The position numbers and the translations under genes were made by a program. Source: GCA-2697345 sp002697345 (lineage in GTDB: Bacteria > Pseudomonadota > Alphaproteobacteria > Rhodobacterales > Rhodobacteraceae). Taken from it: a DNA stretch of 64,000 nucleotides. The stretch lies in assembly GCA_943787605.1 (NCBI GenBank), contig CALSNB010000001.1:434001-498000 (forward strand). The letters run 5' to 3'. Below the pieces are notes generated by a model. It saw only the letters and a program-made list of their open reading frames with translations. It searched no databases and was not told where the DNA came from. The first letter of the stretch is position 1; every line of letters begins with the position of its first letter. Positions 47,675 to 57,500 of the stretch are shown here, piece by piece.

Positions 47675-48742
47675 ATGAATTCTTTTTATTCACTATCGAT
47701 TGATAAAATTGAAAAAAATACTGCACAGTCTGTCGTCTTGACTTTAGGGTACGAGGCTAAACTTGCTAAGAAGTTCTCTTTTCGTGCTGGACAATATCTA
47801 ACCGTGCGTCATCACTCAGAGGGCGAAGACCTTAGGCGCTGTTATTCAATATGCTCTATCGAAGGTGGACCATCTCTTCAGATTGGAATTAAAAAAGTTG
47901 AGGGGGGAGCTTTTTCTAGTTTTGCAAACGAAAAATTAAAAGTTGGAGACAGACTAGAGGTAATGCCACCTTCAGGAAAATTTACCCTTAAGTCGACTAG
48001 TGTTGCGAGACATGTTCTGGCGGTTGCGGCTGGAAGTGGGATCACGCCAATTATTAGTCATATTGAGCGGATCCTATTAGAGGAATTAAATTCTAATGTG
48101 ACGCTGATTTACGCGAACAAAACACCCTCTAGTATTATGTTTCGAGAACGAATTGAAGATCTTAAAAACCTCTATTTAAAACGTTTTTCAGTTGTTCATG
48201 TATTATCTTCGACACCTCAAGATATTGAACTATTCTCGGGAAGAATAAATGCAGATAAACTAAGAGGAATTGTTACTTCATGGGGACAAAATAAGTCGAT
48301 AGATAATGTGTTACTGTGCGGTCCCGAAGATATGGTTCATAGCTTAAGAGATGAGTTCTTTGAATTGGGGGTGACTCATGAAAAAATTCTTTATGAACTT
48401 TTTTCAACTGAAAAGCGAAAGAACATGCAGCCAGTCAAGGGTAAGTTAACTACACTTAGTGAGGTTGCAGTAACAATTATCTTAGATGGAGTAACCCATA
48501 AACTTGAGATGAATGGTGGTGATACTATTTTATCAGCAGCCCTAGAGAATAGTTTGGATGCACCTTTCTCATGCCAAGGTGGGATCTGTTCCTCCTGTAG
48601 GTGTAAAATTATCGAGGGCAGTGGGGAGATGGAGGTCAACCATGCCTTAGAGGATTACGAGGTTCAAGATGGGTATGCACTGAGTTGTCAATTGCGTCCA
48701 ACTACCAATAAAATAACAATTACCTATGATGAAGGTCATTAA
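47675..48742 (+). CDS. paaE: phenylacetyl-CoA epoxidase reductase PaaE
   Basis: The 355-residue reductase has an FAD-binding part (RCYSICSIEGG), an NAD(P) part (AVAAGSGITPIISHIERIL) and a C-terminal plant-type [2Fe-2S] domain with CQGGICSSCRCK and a fourth Cys in YALSCQLRP. It carries electrons from NADPH to PaaA. ATG 47675 follows the paaD stop by 7 nt. Confidence 0.96.
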   Translation: MNSFYSLSIDKIEKNTAQSVVLTLGYEAKLAKKFSFRAGQYLTVRHHSEGEDLRRCYSICSIEGGPSLQIGIKKVEGGAFSSFANEKLKVGDRLEVMPPSGKFTLKSTSVARHVLAVAAGSGITPIISHIERILLEELNSNVTLIYANKTPSSIMFRERIEDLKNLYLKRFSVVHVLSSTPQDIELFSGRINADKLRGIVTSWGQNKSIDNVLLCGPEDMVHSLRDEFFELGVTHEKILYELFSTEKRKNMQPVKGKLTTLSEVAVTIILDGVTHKLEMNGGDTILSAALENSLDAPFSCQGGICSSCRCKIIEGSGEMEVNHALEDYEVQDGYALSCQLRPTTNKITITYDEGH

Positions 48743-48835
48743 GGAAATATTTTATAATAAAAATTTTTCTTCCACGGTTGCTAAGGTCTGTAGATAAAAT
48801 AAAAAGTAATGCAAAGAAAAAATTAGGGGAAACTT

Positions 48836-50854
48836 ATGTATAACGTTCAAAGCCTAGTGAAGGGTAGTTGGTTAGATCCTGACATTTCAGCCAGGCCGTT
48901 TTATGACGCCTCGACAGGAGAGCGGATTGGGCGTGTTGGTCATGAGAAGCTTCCTTTTAAGGAAATGCTTGAATTTGGTCGTGAGAATGGTGGGCGCTCC
49001 CTTCGTGAGATGGGATTTCACGAACGCGCAAAATTAATAAAAGCAGTCGCAGTTTATTTGGAACAAAATAAAAATGAATTGTATGATATTTCCTATCATA
49101 CTGGAGCAACTAAATCTGATAGTATGACCGACATTGATGGTGGCATTACTACAATGCTTGTTTTTGCTTCAAAGGGACGGCGAGAAATGCCGGACGGCAA
49201 GATATACGTCGACGGTTCAGTAGAAGAACTCTCTAGGGATGGAACATTTAAAGGTATTCATATTGCCACTCCATTACTCGGGGTGGCAGTGCAAATAAAT
49301 GCCTTTAACTTCCCTGTGTGGGGAATGTTAGAAAAACTTGCACCTTCATGGTTAGCAGGGGTTCCAGTAATTGTTAAACCTGCTTCGCAGACTGCTTACC
49401 TAACTGAAGCTGTAGTTAAGTTGATTGACCAGAGTGGTATCGTACCCAAAGGGGCAATACAGATGATAGGCGGCGATGTTGGTGATTTATTTGATCATTT
49501 AACTGCGCAAGATGTAGTTAGTTTTACTGGATCTGAAGCAACGGCAAACAAAATACGCTCTAACCCTAATATCCTAAAAAACTCTATTCGGTTCGTAAGT
49601 GAACAAGATAGTTTAAATGGAACAATTTTAGGTTCTGATATAACTCACGAAGACCAAGATTTTGGGGTATTTATTAAAGAAGTTCTACGAGAACTGACTG
49701 TGAAAGCTGGACAAAAATGTACTGCAATTAGACGTATTTTTGTTCCATTTAAAATGGTTGCTCCAGTTATCGCAGCCTTAGATCTAAAGCTCTCTAAGAC
49801 TATTATAGGCGACCCTAGAAATGAAGATACGCGTATGGGCCCATTAGTATCCACTACTCAATACGACGATGTTCTAGAAAAGGTAAATATTTTAGCTCAA
49901 GAAGCTGAAGTCGTAATAGGGAAAATTCCAGAAAGAGCACTAACAAAAACAGCTTTTTTTAACCCACTAGTATTTCATTGCAAAGATCCTGACCACTCTG
50001 AATATGTTCACAGTGTAGAGGCCTTCGGTCCAGTGGCTACAATTATGGGTTATAAAGATTTGGAGCATGTGGCGCGCTTGCTAAATAAGGGTGGAGGATC
50101 ACTTGTCGCCTCAGTGTTCACAAATTCGGGAGAATTCGCACGTGAAATATCTTATCAGTGCGGACCCTGGCATGGAAGATTATATTTTAATAATTTGAAG
50201 TCATCCAAGTCTGCAACTGGTCACGGAGCCCCATTGCCTCACATGATACATGGCGGGCCTGGAAGGGCTGGCGGAGGAGAGGAATTAGGCGGTATTCGCG
50301 GGGTTATGCAGTACATGCAGCGAACGGCTGTTCAAGGGCACCCTAGTTTACTCACAGCGATTAGTGGGAGTTATATATCAGGTGCCGAGAGGAGTATATC
50401 TCCGTCACATCCATTCAAACGAGTTTTTGAAGAATTAAAAATCAGTGAGATGATAACAACTAAAAAACGAAAAGTTACTTTAGAGGATATCGAGCTTTTT
50501 GCTAATTTCACTGGAGATTTATTTTATGCGCATATGGATGAAATAGCTGCAAAGGCAAATCCATTTTTTCCTGGTCGTGTGGCACACGGTTATCTCTTAA
50601 TAGCATTTGCAGCAGGTCTTTTCGTAGAGCCAAACCCTGGACCTGTACTTGCAAATACTGGACTTGATAACCTTATATTTTTGAAACCTGTTTCTCCAGA
50701 GGATGAGATCTATGCAACATTAACGGTTATGAAAAAAACGCGTCGTACGAACGAATATGGTGAGGTAAGGTGGTTAGTTGAAATCAGTAATCAGAGTGAT
50801 GAAAGAGTTGCACAGTATGAGCTTTTGACCATGTGCTCCTATGGCACGAAATAA
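48836..50854 (+). CDS. paaZ: bifunctional oxepin-CoA hydrolase / aldehyde dehydrogenase PaaZ
   Basis: This 672-residue fusion opens the seven-membered oxepin ring and oxidises the product. The aldehyde dehydrogenase part has Glu256 (VSEQDSLN) and Cys295 (AGQKCTAIRR), the same numbers as in E. coli PaaZ. The C-terminal MaoC hydratase part begins near residue 535 (DIELFANFTGDLFYAHMDE, FFPGRVAHGYLLIAFAAGL). Both activities should be present, unlike in strains with a split PaaZ. Confidence 0.96.
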   Translation: MYNVQSLVKGSWLDPDISARPFYDASTGERIGRVGHEKLPFKEMLEFGRENGGRSLREMGFHERAKLIKAVAVYLEQNKNELYDISYHTGATKSDSMTDIDGGITTMLVFASKGRREMPDGKIYVDGSVEELSRDGTFKGIHIATPLLGVAVQINAFNFPVWGMLEKLAPSWLAGVPVIVKPASQTAYLTEAVVKLIDQSGIVPKGAIQMIGGDVGDLFDHLTAQDVVSFTGSEATANKIRSNPNILKNSIRFVSEQDSLNGTILGSDITHEDQDFGVFIKEVLRELTVKAGQKCTAIRRIFVPFKMVAPVIAALDLKLSKTIIGDPRNEDTRMGPLVSTTQYDDVLEKVNILAQEAEVVIGKIPERALTKTAFFNPLVFHCKDPDHSEYVHSVEAFGPVATIMGYKDLEHVARLLNKGGGSLVASVFTNSGEFAREISYQCGPWHGRLYFNNLKSSKSATGHGAPLPHMIHGGPGRAGGGEELGGIRGVMQYMQRTAVQGHPSLLTAISGSYISGAERSISPSHPFKRVFEELKISEMITTKKRKVTLEDIELFANFTGDLFYAHMDEIAAKANPFFPGRVAHGYLLIAFAAGLFVEPNPGPVLANTGLDNLIFLKPVSPEDEIYATLTVMKKTRRTNEYGEVRWLVEISNQSDERVAQYELLTMCSYGTK

Positions 50855-50880
50855 GTGTCTTGTGAAAGAGAATATTCATT

Positions 50881-51675
50881 ATGAAAAAAAGTGAAACTAT
50901 TATTGAGATTAAGAACGGTCCATTGCTTGAGATACATCTCAATAGACCTGATCAATTAAATGCATTTAATGAAGAGATGAGTAGGGCGTTTATTAGCTCT
51001 TTAGAGCAAGCAAGGGACGATGAGGGTACTCGCGCTATTTTGCTGACTGGTCGAGGTCGTGGTTTCTGTTCTGGACAAGACTTAGGAAACCGAAACCCTG
51101 ACACCATGAGTGAGGCGCCTGACTTGGAAAAGACTATCTCAGAGCTTTATAACCCCTTGGTAAGATTAATAAGGGAAATGCCAAAGCCTGTCATTTGTGC
51201 TGTTAATGGTGTGGCGGCAGGTGCGGGAGTAAATATTGCAATTGCATGTGATATTGTCATAGCAAATGACAAGGCTAAGTTTATACAAAGTTTCTCAAAA
51301 GTCGGTTTAATTCCTGATGCAGGAGGAAGTTGGATGTTGCCTAGATTAATAGGAGAAGCTCGTGCCAAGGCACTATCAATGACAGCTTACCCCTTGCCAG
51401 CAAGGCAGGCAGTTGAATGGGGCATGATCTGGAAGGCTGTTGCAGAAAGTGAACTTTTAGACGAAGCGAGGCAGTTGGGAGTTGATTTGGCAAATGGACC
51501 CACGATTGGACTTGGGCTTACTAAAATAGTCATTCAAAATTCTATAAATCAAAGTTACAATTCTCATTTGGTTCAAGAGGCTAAATTTCAGGGAATTTGT
51601 GGTCGTAGTAATGATTACAAAGAAGGCGTTCGAGCATTTTTAGGAAAGCGAAAACCAAATTTCGGAGGAAACTAA
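50881..51675 (+). CDS. paaG: ring-1,2-epoxyphenylacetyl-CoA isomerase PaaG
   Basis: This crotonase-fold enzyme (264 residues) turns the epoxide into oxepin-CoA before PaaZ acts. The oxyanion-hole segments GFCSGQDLGNR and AVNGVAAGAGVNIAIACD are clear, and a catalytic Asp is expected in SKVGLIPDAGGSWMLPRL. Size and sequence favour PaaG over the hydratase PaaF, which is absent from the window. paaI starts 1 nt after its stop. Confidence 0.93.
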   Translation: MKKSETIIEIKNGPLLEIHLNRPDQLNAFNEEMSRAFISSLEQARDDEGTRAILLTGRGRGFCSGQDLGNRNPDTMSEAPDLEKTISELYNPLVRLIREMPKPVICAVNGVAAGAGVNIAIACDIVIANDKAKFIQSFSKVGLIPDAGGSWMLPRLIGEARAKALSMTAYPLPARQAVEWGMIWKAVAESELLDEARQLGVDLANGPTIGLGLTKIVIQNSINQSYNSHLVQEAKFQGICGRSNDYKEGVRAFLGKRKPNFGGN

Positions 51676-51676
51676 A

Positions 51677-52096
51677 ATGGATTCACAAGAAATTGCAGAA
51701 AAATCATCGGAAATCATGTGGGAAAGTGATGCTGCGTCCAAGTGGTTTGGTATGAAAATCGAGAGTGTTGCACCGGGATATGCGCAATTAACTCTGCCTG
51801 TTGAAAAACAACACTGCAATGGCCATGGTAATTGTCATGGAGCAGTAAGTTTTGCGCTTGCCGACAGTGCCTTTGCGTTCGCGTGTAACAGTTATAACGA
51901 AAGATGTGTCGCCCAACATAACATGATTACTTACCTAAGACCTATTCTGTCTGGCGATGTTTTGAATGCTGAAGCGCGTGAAGTTAGCAGAAGTCGGAAT
52001 TCAGGGATATACGACGTATGCGTTACGAACCAAGAGGGTAAAGTGTGTGTTGAAATGCGTGGATTCTCCCGTAGAGTAGAGGGAAGTTTATTTTAG
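51677..52096 (+). CDS. paaI: hydroxyphenylacetyl-CoA thioesterase PaaI
   Basis: The 139-residue hot-dog thioesterase has the CHGAVSFALADSAFAFACNS stretch, with an acidic residue in ADSAF at the active site. It releases CoA from dead-end hydroxylated phenylacetyl-CoA and so protects the CoA pool. Position and length match PaaI. Confidence 0.94.
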   Translation: MDSQEIAEKSSEIMWESDAASKWFGMKIESVAPGYAQLTLPVEKQHCNGHGNCHGAVSFALADSAFAFACNSYNERCVAQHNMITYLRPILSGDVLNAEAREVSRSRNSGIYDVCVTNQEGKVCVEMRGFSRRVEGSLF

Positions 52097-52119
52097 TTTA
52101 AACTGTCAATGAGGAAACA

Positions 52120-53418
52120 ATGAAAGATTTAACAGCTGATCCTAAGACCCTTGACCCCATTGAGCTCGCTTCTCGAGATGAGATATCATCATTACAGCTC
52201 CAGAGGATGAAGTGGTCAGTGCGACACGCCTACAATAATGTTCCTTTTTACAAACAGAAATTTGACTCCGTTGGTGTACATCCTGATCATTTGGTTGGAT
52301 TAGAAGATATTAAAAAATTTCCACTGACAACCAAACAAGATTTAAGAGATAACTATCCATTTGGAATGTTTGCCGTCCCTAGGAGTGAGGTCTCGCGTGT
52401 TCATGCTAGCTCGGGGACCACCGGAAAGCCGACAGTAGTTGGATACACTAAAAATGATTTGGACGTATGGGCAAAAGTTATGGCTAGATCAATGCGAGCC
52501 TCTGGTACAAAAAAAGGTGATTTAGTTCATATTGCTTATGGTTATGGTCTTTTTACTGGTGGGCTCGGGGCTCACTATGGAGCTGAAGAACTGGGGTGTA
52601 CAGTAGTTCCAGTTTCAGGTGGAATGACTGCGAGGCAAGTGACTTTAATCGAGGATTTTAAACCAAGTACAATTATGGTCACTCCATCTTATGTTTTAAA
52701 TATATTAGATGAGTTTAGAAAAAGAGGCTTAGATCCAAGAGAGTGTTCTTTAGATGTAGGTATCTTTGGTGCTGAGCCGTGGACAAATGCTATGCGACGC
52801 GAAATAGAGGATGCTTTTGATATGCACGCGGTAGACATTTATGGGCTGTCAGAAGTAATGGGGCCAGGTGTCGCCAATGAGTGTGTAGAAACGAAAGATG
52901 GATTACATATTTGGGAAGACCATTTTTATCCAGAAGTTGTTGATCCAAGTAGTGGAAATAGCTTACCTGATGGTCAGAGTGGTGAATTATTATTTACCTC
53001 ATTAACAAAAGAAGCCTTTCCGTTAATTCGATACCGAACTCGCGATCTAACTACGTTGCGCCCTGGCACCGCACGATCTATGCGCCGTATGGATAAAGTC
53101 ACTGGACGATCAGATGACATGATTATTCTACGCGGTGTTAACGTGTTTCCAACCCAGATCGAAGAACAAATTCTCTCGGTAAATGGATTGGCGCCGCATT
53201 TTCAACTAGAGTTAACTAAATCAGGTAGGCTGGATGAGATGACAGTTCATGTGGAGAAGTTGGAGGGGTACAATGAGGCGGATCTTGGACTATTACTAAC
53301 TTCAAAAATAAAAGATATTATTGGTGTAACTGCAAAAGTTGAAGTTAAAAAAATTGGAGAAATTCCTCGATCAGAAGGTAAGGCTGTGCGAATAGTGGAC
53401 AACCGAGTTAAAAGGTAA
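52120..53418 (+). CDS. paaK: phenylacetate-CoA ligase PaaK
   Basis: This AMP-forming ligase (432 residues) activates phenylacetate to its CoA thioester, the first pathway step and the source of the PaaR effector. Motifs are HASSGTTGKPTVVGYT, DIYGLSEVMGPGVANEC and RSDDMIILRGVNVFPTQIE, and the C-terminal Lys lies in IPRSEGKAVRI. It is next to last in the operon, 5 nt before paaR. Confidence 0.96.
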   Translation: MKDLTADPKTLDPIELASRDEISSLQLQRMKWSVRHAYNNVPFYKQKFDSVGVHPDHLVGLEDIKKFPLTTKQDLRDNYPFGMFAVPRSEVSRVHASSGTTGKPTVVGYTKNDLDVWAKVMARSMRASGTKKGDLVHIAYGYGLFTGGLGAHYGAEELGCTVVPVSGGMTARQVTLIEDFKPSTIMVTPSYVLNILDEFRKRGLDPRECSLDVGIFGAEPWTNAMRREIEDAFDMHAVDIYGLSEVMGPGVANECVETKDGLHIWEDHFYPEVVDPSSGNSLPDGQSGELLFTSLTKEAFPLIRYRTRDLTTLRPGTARSMRRMDKVTGRSDDMIILRGVNVFPTQIEEQILSVNGLAPHFQLELTKSGRLDEMTVHVEKLEGYNEADLGLLLTSKIKDIIGVTAKVEVKKIGEIPRSEGKAVRIVDNRVKR

Positions 53419-53423
53419 AAAAC

Positions 53424-54010
53424 GTGGCCCGTACAATAGCAAAAGATCATGGTGACAAGAGGCATGCAATCTTAACAGCCTCTAGTAAAGTCTTCACAGA
53501 CGTCGGCTTTGATAGGGCTTCAATGGCTCAGGTTGCCAAGGCGTGTAGTTTTTCAAAGGCAGCACTTTATCACTATTTCCCTAGTAAAAATGCATTATTA
53601 TTTGCAATTCTCGAGCGGCATCTATCTCAACTTACTGAGCATATTTTGAAACTTGAGCGTCTAAACCGGTCAGCCGAAGAATTTTTGGCCCATATCGTTG
53701 AAGAAATACTACTCCAATATCAGGGTAACGACCCAGTGCATGAGTTACAAATACATGCTTTAGGGCAGTTAGACAAAAATGAACAACACATATTAAGAAG
53801 TCATATGAGGGAACTAGTGTCTTACGTCTCCGAAGTTATAAGCGAGGCCCGCCCTAGTCTTACTTCTCAGGGACCGAAAATCTAAGAATGGCGACAATGT
53901 CACTTTTTGGTATGTTAAACTGGTATTATACTTGGAATGGAAGACGTGGCACTGAGGGTAGACGTGAATATGCCCGTTTTGCTGTTCAAATCTTTTTAAA
54001 AGGTGTTTAA
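53424..54010 (+). CDS. paaR: TetR-family regulator PaaR (one frameshift)
   Basis: The N-terminal helix-turn-helix (FDRASMAQVAKACSFSKAALYHYFPSK split over residues 29-56) is typical TetR. The first frame stops at 53885. Adding one G to the GGG run near 53873 restores TENLRMATMSLFGMLNWYY, which is the usual PaaR C-terminus, to the stop at 54008-54010, about 195 residues. The shift lies in a homopolymer and is probably an error. It starts with GTG. As last gene of the operon it would regulate itself through the operator before paaA. Confidence 0.87.
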
Positions 54011-54174
54011 AAAAAATTAATATATAAAAAATTGAGAGATAAAATTTAATTGTTTATCACCTTTCTGGTAAGGCTTACTAACCTGGCCTGTTTACGACAA
54101 TTTAAGAAAGGCTGGAGTAATATAAGTCGCGTTTAGGCAATTAGATTTTTTGCTTAGCTTATACCTTAAATTTT

Positions 54175-55077
54175 ATGGCTCACGTTAGGAATTATATACA
54201 ACCGGCACCTCGGCGTTTATACGCTATGTTGTTAATGATTACGAGTTCTATAGTAATTAGTTTTGGTGGATTAATTATAAGGAACATAGAAACAGCAGAT
54301 ACCTGGCAGATTAACTTTTATCGATCGATAGCATTTGGACTAGCAATAGGTTTGGTATTATTATTTCGTTATGGAAAATCTACACCAACTCAGTTTTTTG
54401 GCATAGGATGGTTTGGCGTGTTTGCAGCTTTCCTATTAGCTTTTGCTGGTATAGCTTTTTTGCAAGCAATTACGAATACAACAGTTGCGGCCACCCTTTT
54501 TACACTTAGTTCAATCCCCTTTCTAACTGCAACACTAGCCTGGTTTTTTCTAACTGAGCGGATAAAAAAAGCGACATTTTTTGCGATGATTGTTGCGGCA
54601 TTTGGTATATTAATAATGATGGTTGAGGGTTTTGCTTTCGGTACGGCATTTGGAAACTTGATGGCATTTTTATGTGCATTAGGGTTTTCTGGGTACGCCA
54701 CTATTATTCGCAAAAAGCGCTCTGTTGACATGTTGCCAACGTTCGTAGTCTCGAGTGTGATAGTGATGGCAATCGTAGCAACAGTAAGCTCTGGAGATAT
54801 TCGAATACCAATTTATGATATGTTGTTATGTTTTGCTCTTGGTGGAGTAGTGGCTGGGTTTAGTAATGCGTTATTTATAATTTCATCTCGGCATTTACTT
54901 GCGGCCGAATTAACTTTTTTTATGTTGTTAGAGTTTTCGCTAGGACCTATCTGGGTTTGGATTTTTATAAATGAAATCCCCACACAGTGGACAATATTAG
55001 GTGGAGTAATAGTTATGTCTGCTGTTTTGTATAATACTTTTTCTGAATTACGACGAAAAAAAGACAGAATCTTATGA
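54175..55077 (+). CDS. EamA/DMT family transporter
   Basis: The 300-residue protein has ten membrane segments in two EamA repeats (for example SIVISFGGLIIRNIETADTW and FFLTERIKKATFFAMIVAAF). It is a different subgroup from the DMT gene at 38.4 kb. The substrate is unknown. It begins 164 nt after paaR and may be independent of that operon. Confidence 0.87.
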   Translation: MAHVRNYIQPAPRRLYAMLLMITSSIVISFGGLIIRNIETADTWQINFYRSIAFGLAIGLVLLFRYGKSTPTQFFGIGWFGVFAAFLLAFAGIAFLQAITNTTVAATLFTLSSIPFLTATLAWFFLTERIKKATFFAMIVAAFGILIMMVEGFAFGTAFGNLMAFLCALGFSGYATIIRKKRSVDMLPTFVVSSVIVMAIVATVSSGDIRIPIYDMLLCFALGGVVAGFSNALFIISSRHLLAAELTFFMLLEFSLGPIWVWIFINEIPTQWTILGGVIVMSAVLYNTFSELRRKKDRIL

Positions 55078-55320
55078 AACTTTTGGGCTGGATCAACTTA
55101 ATATTGGAACAGTCTTTAGTAATACTAATAGTCTTCCAAGCTTTAACCTTCAGTACAAGATAAAGTTCTAGATAGAATTTATAGTGAATAGGCTAGTAAG
55201 TATATTTAAAATATATTTCGTATTGACCTTACTAGTGCTTGCGATAAATTGATTTTAAGTGAGGTACTGTCTTAGTAAGTACGCTTTAGCGTTTAAAAAT
55301 AGTTAGCATAGGAGAGTAAA

Positions 55321-55872
55321 GTGGCAAGAGTTCGTGATGTTGAAATTGAGGAAGTACCAGACGATGTTCAGCCCATATATAAACGCTATGTAGAAGAATA
55401 TGGTCCATTTGCAAATCAAGCTAAAGTATTTGCGCACCGTCCTATCGCATTAAAGTATATAATGGGAATGTTACTAGAAATGGCGGATAACCCAATACTT
55501 GAGAGGCGACACTTAGAAATTGCTATTGTCGCTGTGTCTGCAATAAATAGCTGTGAATACTGCGTTGCCCATCACGGCCCTAAACTGGAGGCTTCAGGTC
55601 TACCCCGTGACACAGTGGACAATATATTAAATCAAAATTGTCCTGGGTTAAGCCCATTAGAGTTACTAGTGCGAGACTATGCTGTTCAAGTAACCAGAGA
55701 TCATAACAGAGTTCGAGACACTCAGTTCAATGAACTAAGAGAACACTTCACTGAAGAGCAGATGGTTGAGCTAACCTTTCGAATAACTTTGTGCACATTC
55801 TTTAATAAATTTAATGATGTCATGCAGTTAGAGATGGAAGAAGAGGCATCCCAGTACCACTCAGGTAAGTAA
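55321..55872 (+). CDS. carboxymuconolactone decarboxylase / AhpD-fold protein
   Basis: The 183-residue protein has the AhpD-fold redox motif Cys78-x2-Cys81 followed by His84-His85 (SCEYCVAHHGPK). This suits a peroxidase-related or alkylhydroperoxidase-like protein more than a true decarboxylase. Start GTG 55321 has AGGAGA in front. It lies 46 nt before the M81 peptidase, likely the same transcript. Confidence 0.88.
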   Translation: MARVRDVEIEEVPDDVQPIYKRYVEEYGPFANQAKVFAHRPIALKYIMGMLLEMADNPILERRHLEIAIVAVSAINSCEYCVAHHGPKLEASGLPRDTVDNILNQNCPGLSPLELLVRDYAVQVTRDHNRVRDTQFNELREHFTEEQMVELTFRITLCTFFNKFNDVMQLEMEEEASQYHSGK

Positions 55873-55918
55873 TATTTAATTTAAATCGAATATAAATACA
55901 TAATTTTAGGAGTATACT

Positions 55919-57382
55919 ATGAAAATCTTTATGGCCTCATTTGGGACTGAGACAAACGTATTCGCGCCTATGCCAACAGGCTGGGAAGATTTTGAGGAAT
56001 GTTATTTTTATAGGCATGATACGCTGTCTCAGCCTTCAAAATTGTTCAACTCACCTATGCATCTTTGGAATAAACGGGCTAAAGAAGATGGTCATGAGGT
56101 TATTTGCTCATTGTCCACATTTGCAATGCCTGCCGGTATTACGGTTCGGCATGTTTATGAAGAACTCAGAGATATGGTCCTCGAGGATTTAAGGGCCGCA
56201 GGGCCAGTAGATATAGTCCTTTTGTCCCAACACGGCGCGATGATTGCGCAAGGTTATGACGACTGTGAGGGTGACCTTATGGCAGAAATTAGGAAAATTG
56301 TTGGCGACAGAGTAATCGTTGGTACTGAATTAGATCTCCACGGTCACCTAACAGATAAAATGATGGATAGCGCAAATTTATTAGTATTCTTCAAGCATTA
56401 CCCACATGACGATATCGATGAGAGAGCTGATGAATTATATGATTTAGCCATATCGTCTGCAGAAAAGAAAATCACGCCTGTAATGCGTTTTTGGGATTGT
56501 AAGATGATTGCATTTTACCGAACTCCAATTGAACCCATGGCAAGTTTCGTGGCGGAGATGAAAGAAAGAGAAAAGGAGCCTGGTGTTCTCTCATTATCTC
56601 TATGTCACGGGTTTCCAACTGGGGACATGCCTGACGTTGGCACAAGAATGATGGCTATTACAGATAATGATCCAGATCTTGCCAGTAGTTTAGCTGAGGA
56701 ATTTGGACAAAAGATTTGGGAGTTACGGGAGGATTTCAGGGTTGACTTCCCCTCAATAGATACAGCCCTTACTTATTCACATGAAAGCAATAAACATCCA
56801 ATAGTATTAGCGGATATATCTGATAATGCGGGAGGTGGTGCACCATCTGACTCAACTGTTATGCTTAGGGCCGTGCTAGAAAAAGATATGAATGACGTTG
56901 CTGTGGGTATTTTTTGGGATCCAGGTGTTGTTAGAATTTGCAAGGCTGCAGGAAAAGGTGCCGTATTAGATCTCTGTTTGGGTGGAAAACATGGGCCAGT
57001 TTCTGGTTTGCCTTTAAATATAACAGCAGAAATCATGAATGTTACAAGTAATCAAGAGCAAGCTATGGGTGATGGTGATGTGATGATGCCACTTGGTAAC
57101 TTGATTTGGCTAAAGATGGAAAATAATATTAATATACTCGTCAATGATATACGTAACCAGGCTCTCAGCCGTCTTCCATTTCTAGAGATAGGGATAGAGT
57201 TAGAAAAGTTAGGTACTATTATTGTCAAATCATCTAACCACTTCTTTAATAGTTTTGATGTAGTTGCTGAAGAAATAATTCACGTCTCAGGGCCGGGGGC
57301 GATGAGTTTTGATAGTGCTACTATCCCCTATAAGAAACGTGATGGAAATTACTGGCCAAAAGTTGAAAATCCGCATAATTAG
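55919..57382 (+). CDS. M81 family metallopeptidase (MlrC-like)
   Basis: The 487-residue protein starts MKIFMASFGTETNVFAPMPT, typical of MlrC-like proteins. Its zinc-binding candidates lie in ETNVFAP, LLSQHGAM and TELDLHGHLT; the C-terminal MlrC half has DISDNAGGGAPSDST. MlrC degrades linearised microcystin in sphingomonads. In marine bacteria without microcystin genes the true substrate is probably another small peptide or amide and is unknown. AGGAG precedes ATG 55919. Confidence 0.92.
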   Translation: MKIFMASFGTETNVFAPMPTGWEDFEECYFYRHDTLSQPSKLFNSPMHLWNKRAKEDGHEVICSLSTFAMPAGITVRHVYEELRDMVLEDLRAAGPVDIVLLSQHGAMIAQGYDDCEGDLMAEIRKIVGDRVIVGTELDLHGHLTDKMMDSANLLVFFKHYPHDDIDERADELYDLAISSAEKKITPVMRFWDCKMIAFYRTPIEPMASFVAEMKEREKEPGVLSLSLCHGFPTGDMPDVGTRMMAITDNDPDLASSLAEEFGQKIWELREDFRVDFPSIDTALTYSHESNKHPIVLADISDNAGGGAPSDSTVMLRAVLEKDMNDVAVGIFWDPGVVRICKAAGKGAVLDLCLGGKHGPVSGLPLNITAEIMNVTSNQEQAMGDGDVMMPLGNLIWLKMENNINILVNDIRNQALSRLPFLEIGIELEKLGTIIVKSSNHFFNSFDVVAEEIIHVSGPGAMSFDSATIPYKKRDGNYWPKVENPHN

Positions 57383-57500
57383 CATAAATTAGTCGGGTAT
57401 TTGAAATTTTATATATAAGTTATATATCTTTAATTTTATATTATGTTATAAGCTAATTGAGTACAAAAATGGGCCAGCAAAGATGAAGAGGGTAGTGTAA

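Noticed and set aside
55919..57382. Microcystin degradation (mlrC of an mlr cluster)
   Set aside because: No mlrA, mlrB or mlrD is nearby; the M81 family is broad, so the specific role is not supported.
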